Both the position numbers and the translations under genes were made by a program. This document shows, in pieces, positions 44,945 through 52,489 of a DNA stretch of 64,000 nt. Source of the DNA: an uncultured Oscillospiraceae bacterium. GTDB taxonomy: Bacteria > Bacillota > Clostridia > Oscillospirales > Oscillospiraceae. Positions within the stretch are counted from its first letter, which is position 1. Each line of letters opens with the position of its first letter. The notes below the pieces were generated by a model. That model saw only the letters and a list, made by a program, of their open reading frames with translations. It ran no database searches and was not told the DNA's origin. Location: positions 124,001 to 188,000 of the forward strand of contig CAKTEQ010000002.1 of NCBI GenBank assembly GCA_934552825.1, written 5' to 3'.

Positions 44945-44983
44945 TTGTTTCATTTTTAACATTGATTGTTGAGTTTTTAACAT
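44945..44983 (+). promoter_or_regulatory. Two tandem Rex-like operators upstream of the hydrogenase operon
   Basis: TTGTTTCATTTTTAACAT (44945-44962) and TTGTTGAGTTTTTAACAT (44966-44983) match the clostridial Rex consensus TTGTTAA-N4-TTAACAA at 11 and 12 of 14 positions. Their starts are 21 bases apart, about two helical turns. The rest of 44746-45087 is AT-rich leader DNA with no gene; I cannot pick one promoter with confidence. Confidence 0.68.
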
Positions 44984-45087
44984 ATCAGGAGAGATTTTTG
45001 CAATTTTTTATGTTGCATTCATGCATATATTATATTATGATTTAATAAGATTTTTCAATTCATAAATATCACAGGAGGTTGTTTTTT

Positions 45088-45591
45088 ATGAGTTACAGCA
45101 AAATCGAAGCCTGCGGCTGCTGCGCCGGGAACGAACAGGCTCTTCTTGAAGCAGTCCGCCGTCTCACCCAGGCTTACCAAGGTAATCCCAACGCGCTAAT
45201 TCAGGTGCTCCACCTTGCCCAGGAGGTTTTCGGATACCTGCCCCTGCAGGTTCAGGAGGTCGTGGCAGATGCCCTTGATATACCTGTGGCAGAGGTCTCA
45301 GGCGTGGTGAGTTTCTACTCCCTCTTCACGTCCCAACCAAAGGGCAGGCACACCATAAACGTGTGCCTCGGCACAGCCTGCTACGTCCGCGGCGGTAAGA
45401 AACTGGTGGAGCAGATTCAACAGCTTCTTGGCATTGGCATCGGTGAGACCACAAAAGACAGGAACTTCACCTTCGAGGTAGTGCGGTGTATCGGTGCCTG
45501 CGGGCTTGCTCCCGCCATTCAAATTGATAACGACGTCTATAAACAGGTGAAGCCCGAGCATTTGGGGCAGATACTGGAAAAATACGTTTAA
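45088..45591 (+). CDS. hydC: NuoE-like [2Fe-2S] subunit of the hydrogenase complex
   Basis: A 167-residue thioredoxin-fold ferredoxin. The four cluster cysteines are in VCLGTACYVRGG and VRCIGACGLAPAI. The N-terminal helical part (ALIQVLHLAQEVFGYLPLQVQEVVADAL) is typical of NuoE/HoxE subunits. AGGAGG eight bases upstream supports the ATG at 45088. It is the first gene of a three-gene operon with a NuoF-like fusion and HydA, the standard composition of trimeric electron-bifurcating hydrogenases. Confidence 0.94.
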   Translation: MSYSKIEACGCCAGNEQALLEAVRRLTQAYQGNPNALIQVLHLAQEVFGYLPLQVQEVVADALDIPVAEVSGVVSFYSLFTSQPKGRHTINVCLGTACYVRGGKKLVEQIQQLLGIGIGETTKDRNFTFEVVRCIGACGLAPAIQIDNDVYKQVKPEHLGQILEKYV

Positions 45592-45609
45592 CGGGAGAGG
45601 TGCACAACT

Positions 45610-48600
45610 ATGAAGATTGGCAATATTGCGGTTCTGCGGAGGATAAAGCAGGCATATAACGAGGAGCTTTCCTCTTACAGGTTCCACGTTATGGTATGCG
45701 GCGGCTCCGGCTGCGTCTCCTCCGGATGCGGAGAGGTTGAAAAGGCCCTTCGGGATGCGTTGAGTAAATTCTCCTTGGATAATGAAGTCAAGGTCATGCA
45801 AGTTGGTTGCGTCGGCACTTGCGCAGTGGGTCCTGTACTCTATGTGTTCCCGGACGACATCTATTACACAGAACTAACTCCGGAAAAAGTGGAGAAAATC
45901 GTTGTGAAGCATTTTCTTGAGGGGAATTTCATTGAAGAGTACACTTTTTACGACAGCGTGCATAAAAAACACATTCCCCATATGCAGGACATTCCATTTT
46001 TCCGGGAGCAGACCCGCATAGCCCTCAGGAACTGCGGCTTTATTGACATATCCACCGTGGACGCCTATATCGCCCGTGATGGCTACCTGGCCATTGCCAC
46101 CGCTCTTGAGAAGGGTGATCGGCGTGCGGTCATCGATGAAGTAAAAAAATCCGGACTCCGCGGAAGAGGAGGCGCCGGTTTCCCCACTGGCGTAAAATGG
46201 GAGTCTGCGTATAACCAGCCCGAGGGGCAAAAATACATAGTCTGCAACGCAGACGAGGGCGACCCTGGTGCCTTCATGGACCGGAGTATTTTCGAGGGCG
46301 ATCCACATAGTGTCATTGAGGCGCTTATGCTAGGTGGTTTTGCAATTGGCGCAAACACCGGTTACGTCTATATCCGTGCGGAGTACCCTATCGCCTTCCA
46401 ACGGCTCAGTCAAGCGATTGACGAAGCCCGGGAGCGTGGGCTTCTGGGAGAAAATATTTTTGGATGCGGGTTCAATTTCAATCTTGAGATACGACTCGGT
46501 GCAGGTGCGTTTGTCTGCGGTGAGGAAACTGCACTCATGGCATCAATTGAAGGTCGCCGGGGCGAGCCGAAACAGAAGCCGCCTTTCCCCTTTCAGTCCG
46601 GTCTTTACGGCTGCCCTACCATAATCAACAATGTTGAGACCCTCGCCTGTATCCCTGCAATAATCCTCAACGGTGCCGATTGGTTCCGCCAATACGGCAC
46701 GGATGGCAGTCCCGGCACGAAGGTGTTCGCCCTGTCCGGCAAGATTGTGAACACCGGACTTGTGGAGGTCCCAATGGGCATCCCACTTGGGAATATCCTC
46801 TATACCATTGGCGGAGGCATAATCGGCGGCAAGGAATTCAAAGCTATCCAGTCTGGCGGACCTTCCGGCGGCTGTCTCACCAAAGCATTCCTAAACACCC
46901 CTGTGGACTATGAGTCTCTATCAAAACTTGGTGCAATTATGGGTTCCGGCGGCATGATTGTCATGGATGAGGATACCTGTATGGTAGACACAGCACGGTA
47001 TTTTCTTGACTTCATCAAGGATGAATCCTGCGGTAAGTGTCTAGCATGCCGGGTGGGTACAAAGCGTATGCTGGAAATACTGGAACGCATAACTGAGGGC
47101 AATGGCAAGCCAGAGGATCTTGACATCCTCCAGGATCTGGCGGCAACCTTGAAGGATACTGCAATGTGTGGTCTTGGTCAGACAGCAGCAAACCCGGTCC
47201 TTTCCACACTTAAATACTTCCGCGACGAATACGAGACCCATATTTATGACAAGCACTGTGACGCTGGTGTCTGTTCCGAGCTGTACACCTCTCCATGCCG
47301 CAATGCCTGTCCTGCCGGGGTCAATGTCCCCGGTTATATGGCGTTGGTGGCCGCAGGGCGTATCATGGACGCCTACGCCCTTATACGTCAGGAGAACCCC
47401 TTTCCCGCCGTGTGCGGGCGTGTGTGCACCCACCCCTGTGAGCGTCACTGCCGCCGTGCTCAGGTGGACGAAGCTCTCTCCATATGTCATGTGAAGCGCT
47501 TTGTTGGAGACTACGCTCTTAACTCCAACTTTGAGTACAGCCGCCCCACCGCCATGCCCGACACTGATAAGCGTGTGGCAGTCATTGGCGCCGGTCCCTC
47601 CGGACTGAGCTGCGCCTATTATCTGCGCCTGTTGGGGCATGGTGTCGACGTGTTCGAGGCAGAGAGCGTGGCCGGCGGTGTACTCTACTGGGGTATTCCA
47701 GAGTACCGCCTGCCGAACGAGGTGCTCGCAAAAGAGATACGCGCTATTGAAGATACTGGTGTTAAGATACATACCAACACCCGCGTTGGCGAGAATGTCC
47801 GCATGGAAGATGTCATCGCAAACTACGACGCCATATACATCGCCATCGGCACCCAGAAATCCCGCTTGCTGGACATCCCAGGCGAGGATCTGCCCCAGGT
47901 CATGAGTGGTCTGCGCTTCCTCAAGTGCGTGGGGCTCAATAAGCCCATGGAGATTCCCTGGAGTCTCGTGGTCGTGGGCGGCGGTAACACTGCTATGGAC
48001 GTTGCCCGCACAGCTGTGCGCCTTGGTGTTAAAGATGTGACCATGGTCTATCGGCGCACTCTTGAGGAAATGCCTGCCGATGAACGGGAGATAGTCGAGG
48101 CTACTGAAGAAGGTGTTACCATAGAAACCCTTGCCTCTCCCCTTGAGATACTTCCGGATGAGAACGGTAATGTCCGCGCCATTGCTTTTATGCGTATGTG
48201 CCAGACTGATTTCGACTCCGATGGGCGACGCCGTACGAAGGTCATAGAGGATTCACGCTTTGAAATACCCTGTGACTGTGTTGTCACCGCTGTAAACCAG
48301 GAGGTTGATAAAGGCTTCTTCCGAACTAAGGAGGACGGCACCTCAGTATTCACCCCCGAGAGCATGAATAAATTTACAGGCGGCACCACAGATGACGGCA
48401 TTTTCCTGGGAGGCGACACCGCTCCTTGGGGTAAAAATGTAGTTATTCAAGCTATCGCCGATGGTAAACGCGCAGCCTCCAGCATTGACAAATATCTGGG
48501 TGGTGCGGGTGTCCTGAACAAAGGCAGCGATATTGAAGACATCCCTGTGATGGACATAACCGAGACGACACAGCCTCACGACCGCTTCCCCCACAAGGTG

Positions 48601-48708
48601 ATTCCACCTGAGGTTCGGACGAAGAGTTTCGTAGAGGTGGAGTGTGGTTTCCATAGACTGGACGCCATGGGCGAGGCGTTGCGCTGTCTGCATTGCGACA
48701 GGAGGTAA
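45610..48708 (+). CDS. hydB: NuoF-like flavoprotein fused to a GltD-like FAD/NAD(P) oxidoreductase
   Basis: A 1032-residue multidomain subunit. About 1-120: thioredoxin-like [2Fe-2S] domain (CGGSGCVSSGC, CVGTCAVGP). About 170-545: NuoF core with FMN/NADH site GLRGRGGAGFPTGVKW, GAGAFVCGEETAL, SLBB region and cluster motif SCGKCLACRVGTKRM plus a later MCGLG. From about 560: GltD-like part with cysteine set CRNACPAG...CGRVCTHPCERHC, FAD motif GAGPSGLSCAYYL and NAD(P) motif GGGNTAMDVARTA. The usual C-terminal 2[4Fe-4S] ferredoxin of HydB is missing and replaced by GltD. This adds a second pyridine-nucleotide site to the complex, so NADPH may be a partner as well as NADH (inference). Confidence 0.92.
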   Translation: MKIGNIAVLRRIKQAYNEELSSYRFHVMVCGGSGCVSSGCGEVEKALRDALSKFSLDNEVKVMQVGCVGTCAVGPVLYVFPDDIYYTELTPEKVEKIVVKHFLEGNFIEEYTFYDSVHKKHIPHMQDIPFFREQTRIALRNCGFIDISTVDAYIARDGYLAIATALEKGDRRAVIDEVKKSGLRGRGGAGFPTGVKWESAYNQPEGQKYIVCNADEGDPGAFMDRSIFEGDPHSVIEALMLGGFAIGANTGYVYIRAEYPIAFQRLSQAIDEARERGLLGENIFGCGFNFNLEIRLGAGAFVCGEETALMASIEGRRGEPKQKPPFPFQSGLYGCPTIINNVETLACIPAIILNGADWFRQYGTDGSPGTKVFALSGKIVNTGLVEVPMGIPLGNILYTIGGGIIGGKEFKAIQSGGPSGGCLTKAFLNTPVDYESLSKLGAIMGSGGMIVMDEDTCMVDTARYFLDFIKDESCGKCLACRVGTKRMLEILERITEGNGKPEDLDILQDLAATLKDTAMCGLGQTAANPVLSTLKYFRDEYETHIYDKHCDAGVCSELYTSPCRNACPAGVNVPGYMALVAAGRIMDAYALIRQENPFPAVCGRVCTHPCERHCRRAQVDEALSICHVKRFVGDYALNSNFEYSRPTAMPDTDKRVAVIGAGPSGLSCAYYLRLLGHGVDVFEAESVAGGVLYWGIPEYRLPNEVLAKEIRAIEDTGVKIHTNTRVGENVRMEDVIANYDAIYIAIGTQKSRLLDIPGEDLPQVMSGLRFLKCVGLNKPMEIPWSLVVVGGGNTAMDVARTAVRLGVKDVTMVYRRTLEEMPADEREIVEATEEGVTIETLASPLEILPDENGNVRAIAFMRMCQTDFDSDGRRRTKVIEDSRFEIPCDCVVTAVNQEVDKGFFRTKEDGTSVFTPESMNKFTGGTTDDGIFLGGDTAPWGKNVVIQAIADGKRAASSIDKYLGGAGVLNKGSDIEDIPVMDITETTQPHDRFPHKVIPPEVRTKSFVEVECGFHRLDAMGEALRCLHCDRR

Positions 48709-48712
48709 TAAC

Positions 48713-50491
48713 ATGGTCAATCTGACAATTAACGAAAAAAACGTGTCCGTTCCCGAGGGCACCACCATACTCGAAGCCGCTGCGAGCGTCGGCATCCGCA
48801 TTCCCAGCCTGTGCTACCTGAAAGACGTGCATAAATTCGGGGCATGCCGCATCTGCACCGTTGAGGTGGAGGGTGCAAAAAACCTTCAGGCCTCCTGCAT
48901 CACTGCCGTCACCGAGGGTATGGCTGTTAAAACAAACACCCCTAGGGTTCGAGCGGCTCGGAAAATGCTCTACGAACTGATGATATCCGACCATCCCCAG
49001 GACTGCCTTAACTGCGTCCGCAACGGAGATTGCGAACTGCGCCGTCTGGGCAGCGAACTTGGCATAGACTCCCAGCCCTTCTCGGGGGAGTCTGGCCGCT
49101 GCACTGTTGACATCTCCCCCTCAATCACCCGAGACAATGCGAAGTGCATCCTCTGCCGCCGCTGCGTCACAGTATGCAGAGAGGTACAGTGCGTGGGGGC
49201 TATCGACGTCCAAAATCGTGGATTTGCCTCTGTGATATCCCCGGTTCTTGGTCTGCCTCTTAACTCAACTGCCTGTGCCATGTGCGGTCAGTGCACCGTA
49301 GTGTGCCCCACAGGTGCCCTCCGGGAAACTGATGGCATCAGCGCCGTATGGTCGGCACTGGATAATGCTAAACAGCGTGTAGTTGTCCAGGTTGCTCCCG
49401 CTGTCCGATCGGCATTGGGTGAAGAATTTGGTTTGCCTGCGGGCACAGCTGTGACCGGGCAAATGGTCACGGCCCTCCGGGAGCTGGGTTTTGATGACGT
49501 GTTTGACACTAACTTCGCTGCCGATATGACAATACTGGAGGAGGGCACAGAACTGCTTGAGCGGGTGAAGTCCGTCCTCACAGGCGGCAGCGCCGTTCTT
49601 CCCATGATAACGAGTTGCTCTCCAGGCTGGATAAAGCACATTGAACACGAATATCCAAATGAACTGGATCACCTCTCCACCTGCAAATCACCACACACCA
49701 TGTTTGGTGCCCTTGTGAAGAGTTATTACGCTGAAAAGCTGGGGCTTGACCCGGGAGATATCTTCGTAGTGTCTGTCATGCCATGTACTGCAAAAAAATA
49801 CGAGATTCAGCGCCCTGAAATGGAAAATGGCGGTCACCCCAATGTGGACGCCGTTATAACCACGCGGGAACTGGCACGTATGATACGCTCATCCGGTATT
49901 GATTTCTTCTCCCTTCCTGAGAGTGATTTTGACGCGCCTTTGGGGCTCTCCACCGGCGCTGCCGACCTATTCGGCGTTACTGGCGGTGTGATGGAAGCGG
50001 CGCTCAGGACGGTGTATGAGTTCGTCACTGGACGGGAATTGCCCTTTGATGGGCTTCGCGTAGCGCCCATTGAGGGCTTTGAGCAGATAAAGGACGTCGG
50101 GATAACCTTTGAGGACGTACTTCCGGAGTATAGCTTCCTTGAAGGCGTCACCGTACGTGTGGCAGTCACCAGCGGTCTCGCCGGGTCAGATATTCTCATG
50201 AGACAGGTGCGGGAAGGCGTCTCTCCTTATCACTTCATAGAAGTTATGGGCTGCCCCGGCGGCTGCATCACAGGCGGCGGGCAGCCCCGGAGCTCGGATG
50301 AGAATATCCGTGAAAAGCGCGCCAAGGCTCTATACGGAGAGGATGAGCGCAAGACGCTCCACAAGTCCCACGAAAACGCTGCCTTGCTGCAAGTGTATGA
50401 AGAGTACTTTGATGGTGTGGGTGGGCACAAGGCTCATGACTTGCTCCACACGGTCTACACCCCCAGGGGACGCTATAACGAGCTCCTATAA
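48713..50491 (+). CDS. hydA: [FeFe]-hydrogenase catalytic subunit
   Basis: A 592-residue hydrogenase that makes or uses H2. N-terminal [2Fe-2S] domain (SLCYLKDVHKFGACRICTVEVEG), a His-ligated cluster (HPQDCLNCVRNGDCELRRL), two [4Fe-4S] sites (CILCRRCVTVCREVQ, CAMCGQCTVVCPTGA), then the H-cluster motifs: TSCSPGW near residue 300, MPCTAKKYE near 356, and EVMGCPGGCITGGGQP near 509. The length and M3 layout match trimeric HydABC. The first H-cluster motif has Ser where many enzymes have a second Cys. AGGAGG and the ATG at 48713 directly follow the hydB stop; a longer reading overlaps hydB. Confidence 0.95.
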   Translation: MVNLTINEKNVSVPEGTTILEAAASVGIRIPSLCYLKDVHKFGACRICTVEVEGAKNLQASCITAVTEGMAVKTNTPRVRAARKMLYELMISDHPQDCLNCVRNGDCELRRLGSELGIDSQPFSGESGRCTVDISPSITRDNAKCILCRRCVTVCREVQCVGAIDVQNRGFASVISPVLGLPLNSTACAMCGQCTVVCPTGALRETDGISAVWSALDNAKQRVVVQVAPAVRSALGEEFGLPAGTAVTGQMVTALRELGFDDVFDTNFAADMTILEEGTELLERVKSVLTGGSAVLPMITSCSPGWIKHIEHEYPNELDHLSTCKSPHTMFGALVKSYYAEKLGLDPGDIFVVSVMPCTAKKYEIQRPEMENGGHPNVDAVITTRELARMIRSSGIDFFSLPESDFDAPLGLSTGAADLFGVTGGVMEAALRTVYEFVTGRELPFDGLRVAPIEGFEQIKDVGITFEDVLPEYSFLEGVTVRVAVTSGLAGSDILMRQVREGVSPYHFIEVMGCPGGCITGGGQPRSSDENIREKRAKALYGEDERKTLHKSHENAALLQVYEEYFDGVGGHKAHDLLHTVYTPRGRYNELL

Positions 50492-50500
50492 AGAAAAAAT

Positions 50501-50537
50501 TCCCCGGCTGGCATTTAGTCAACCGGGGAGTTTTTTA
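50501..50537 (+). terminator. Terminator of the hydrogenase operon
   Basis: TCCCCGG pairs with CCGGGGA, extended by a CTG/CAA step, followed by TTTTTT. It overlaps the stop codon of the converging small gene. Confidence 0.87.
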
Positions 50538-50885
50538 ATCTGTCACTATGGATTTTTTCTTCCCGTTCTTGCTTCTGGGATACTCACGGATACGGGTAAC
50601 ATACTCGAGGTTCATTGCCTGGAGGCTGTCCTTGCTCTGTATGACGATACCGCCGCCGGAGACCTCCTTGACAACACCCTGTATGCCGCTGGTGTCCGTT
50701 ATCGTATATATCAGACACTCCTTGTTCAGAAACTGCTTTGCAAGCTCTTCCATAAAAGCTACACCCTCCCTGTTGTTTTTGAGTATATGGCGGGCGGCGG
50801 CGACGCGCCTGGTCCGCCGCGGGATCAGCACTAAAAAGAACAGCAGCAGAATAAGCACCGTTAAATAAAGCGTCTCCACCCTCAT
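50535..50885 (-). CDS. Small membrane-anchored protein of unknown function
   Basis: A 116-residue protein with one N-terminal membrane segment (LYLTVLILLLFFLVLIP) followed by a basic stretch and a C-terminal beta-rich domain (CLIYTITDTSGIQGVVKEVSGGGIVIQSKDSLQAMNLEYVTRIREY) that looks like a small barrel. The ATG at 50885 has GGAG about ten bases upstream; a longer reading is less likely. It converges on hydA and is divergent from spoVAD. I do not assign a function. Confidence 0.72.
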   Translation of the reverse strand: MRVETLYLTVLILLLFFLVLIPRRTRRVAAARHILKNNREGVAFMEELAKQFLNKECLIYTITDTSGIQGVVKEVSGGGIVIQSKDSLQAMNLEYVTRIREYPRSKNGKKKSIVTD

Positions 50886-51042
50886 CACCTCGCATCTCCG
50901 CTTCTCCCTGCATTGTAACACCTGCGGCCGCGGCTTTCAATATAAGTAATGTAAAATCTCCCTTCAGGGCTCGGAAAAAGCGGGATAATCAGCGATGAAA
51001 TGCAGAAACTACCTCCAAATTCATTTGTTTGGAGGCAGTAAT

Positions 51043-52062
51043 ATGCTTAAAAGACTCGGCTCAAGGACGGTGGTCTTTCAGACGCCGCCCGTCATCGTCG
51101 GGCACGCCAACGCCGTCGGCAAGAAGGAGGGCGAGGGCCCCCTTGCGGACAGCTTTGATTATATCAACGACGACGCTTTCTTCGGCGAGCGTACATGGGA
51201 GAAAGCAGAAAGCCGCATGCAGAAGGAGGCGCTCACCCGTGCTCTGGACAAGAGCGGGCTCGCACCGTCGGAAATTGATTATATTTTCGCGGGTGATCTG
51301 CTCAACCAGTGCGTAGGCACGGCCTTCTGCATCCGGGACACGGATATTCCCTTTTTCGGGCTCTACGGCGCCTGCTCCACCATGGGCGAGAGCATCACCC
51401 TCGCCGCCATGATACTGGACGGAGGCTTTGCTTCCAACGCCGCCGCCATGACTTCTTCCCACTTCAGCGGCGCGGAGCGCCAGTACCGCATGCCCAACCA
51501 GTACGGCGGACAGCGCACCCCCACCGCCCAGTGGACCGTGACCGGAGCGGGAGCCGTTATTCTCTCCCGGGAAGGCTCTGGCCCCTGCGTCCGCGCCGCC
51601 GCCGTGGGCAAGGTGGTCGATCTCGGCATCAAGGACGCGGCGAACATGGGCGCCGCTATGGCTCCCGCGGCATATGACACTCTCACGGCGTTTTTCACCG
51701 ATACGGGCACCCGCCCGGCGGACTACGACCTCATCGTCACCGGGGACCTGGGAAAGCTGGGAAAGGATATAATTATCGACTTTTTCCGTCAGGACGGCGT
51801 GGATATCTCCCCAAACTACAACGACTGCGGCGTGATGATATTCGATCTGAAGAAGCAGGATATGCACGCCGGTGGCTCCGGCTGCGGGTGCAGCGCGTCG
51901 GTCCTAACAGGATATATTCTCAACGGCATGCGCGCCGGGAAGTGGAACAATGTCCTCTTCGCTCCCACGGGGGCGCTCATGTCCCCCACCGTCACTCAGC
52001 AGGGTGAGAGCATCCCCGGCATCTGCCATCTGCTGCACATATCCAATAGTCGGGAGGGATAA
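51043..52062 (+). CDS. spoVAD: Stage V sporulation protein AD
   Basis: A 339-residue thiolase-fold protein of the SpoVA channel that moves dipicolinic acid into the forespore and out again in germination. Seen: GSRTVVFQTPPVIVGHANAVG, INDDAFFGERTWEKAESRM, LFGLYGACSTMGES and NDCGVMIFDL, all typical. GGAGG eight bases upstream supports the ATG at 51043. spoVAE follows after three bases. The usual upstream partner spoVAC is not here: the DNA before it holds a gene in the opposite direction. Confidence 0.95.
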   Translation: MLKRLGSRTVVFQTPPVIVGHANAVGKKEGEGPLADSFDYINDDAFFGERTWEKAESRMQKEALTRALDKSGLAPSEIDYIFAGDLLNQCVGTAFCIRDTDIPFFGLYGACSTMGESITLAAMILDGGFASNAAAMTSSHFSGAERQYRMPNQYGGQRTPTAQWTVTGAGAVILSREGSGPCVRAAAVGKVVDLGIKDAANMGAAMAPAAYDTLTAFFTDTGTRPADYDLIVTGDLGKLGKDIIIDFFRQDGVDISPNYNDCGVMIFDLKKQDMHAGGSGCGCSASVLTGYILNGMRAGKWNNVLFAPTGALMSPTVTQQGESIPGICHLLHISNSREG

Positions 52063-52065
52063 GCT

Positions 52066-52422
52066 ATGGATTATATAAACGCTTTCTGGGTAGGCGGGTT
52101 GATCTGCGTTGTGGGTCAGATACTTCTTGACAAGACGAAGCTCACCCCCGCGCGCATCCTCGTAATTTTTGTCGTGGCGGGCGTGGCGCTGGGCGCGCTC
52201 GGGGTCTATAAGCCCCTTGCGGACTACGCGGGCGCTGGCGCTACCGTGCCCCTGACGGGCTTTGGGTATAACCTCGCCGTTGGCGTGAAGGAAGCAGTAC
52301 AGGAACAGGGCATCCTTGGCGCCATGATTGGCGGCGTGAAGAACAGTGCGGGCGGCATCGCCGCTGCCGTGTTCTTCGGTTATCTCGTAGCCGTTATTTT
52401 CAAGCCCGCTCAGAAAAGCTGA
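52066..52422 (+). CDS. spoVAE: Stage V sporulation protein AE (AEb type)
   Basis: A 118-residue membrane protein with about four hydrophobic segments (AFWVGGLICVVGQILLD, ILVIFVVAGVALGALGV, GGIAAAVFFGYLVAVIF), matching SpoVAEb. It partners SpoVAC in the dipicolinate channel. It follows spoVAD after three bases, with an RBS inside the spoVAD end, and a hairpin terminator follows. Confidence 0.93.
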   Translation: MDYINAFWVGGLICVVGQILLDKTKLTPARILVIFVVAGVALGALGVYKPLADYAGAGATVPLTGFGYNLAVGVKEAVQEQGILGAMIGGVKNSAGGIAAAVFFGYLVAVIFKPAQKS

Positions 52423-52428
52423 GAAAAC

Positions 52429-52475
52429 AGAGCAGAGAAGGCGTCCCTCTCGGGGCGCCTTCCCTGCTCTTCCGC
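52429..52475 (+). terminator. Terminator of spoVAD-spoVAE
   Basis: GAGCAG/CTGCTC outer and AAGGCG/CGCCTT inner stems with CCC/GGG form one long hairpin. It lies between converging genes. Confidence 0.8.
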
Positions 52476-52489
52476 CAACGGCTCTGCCG

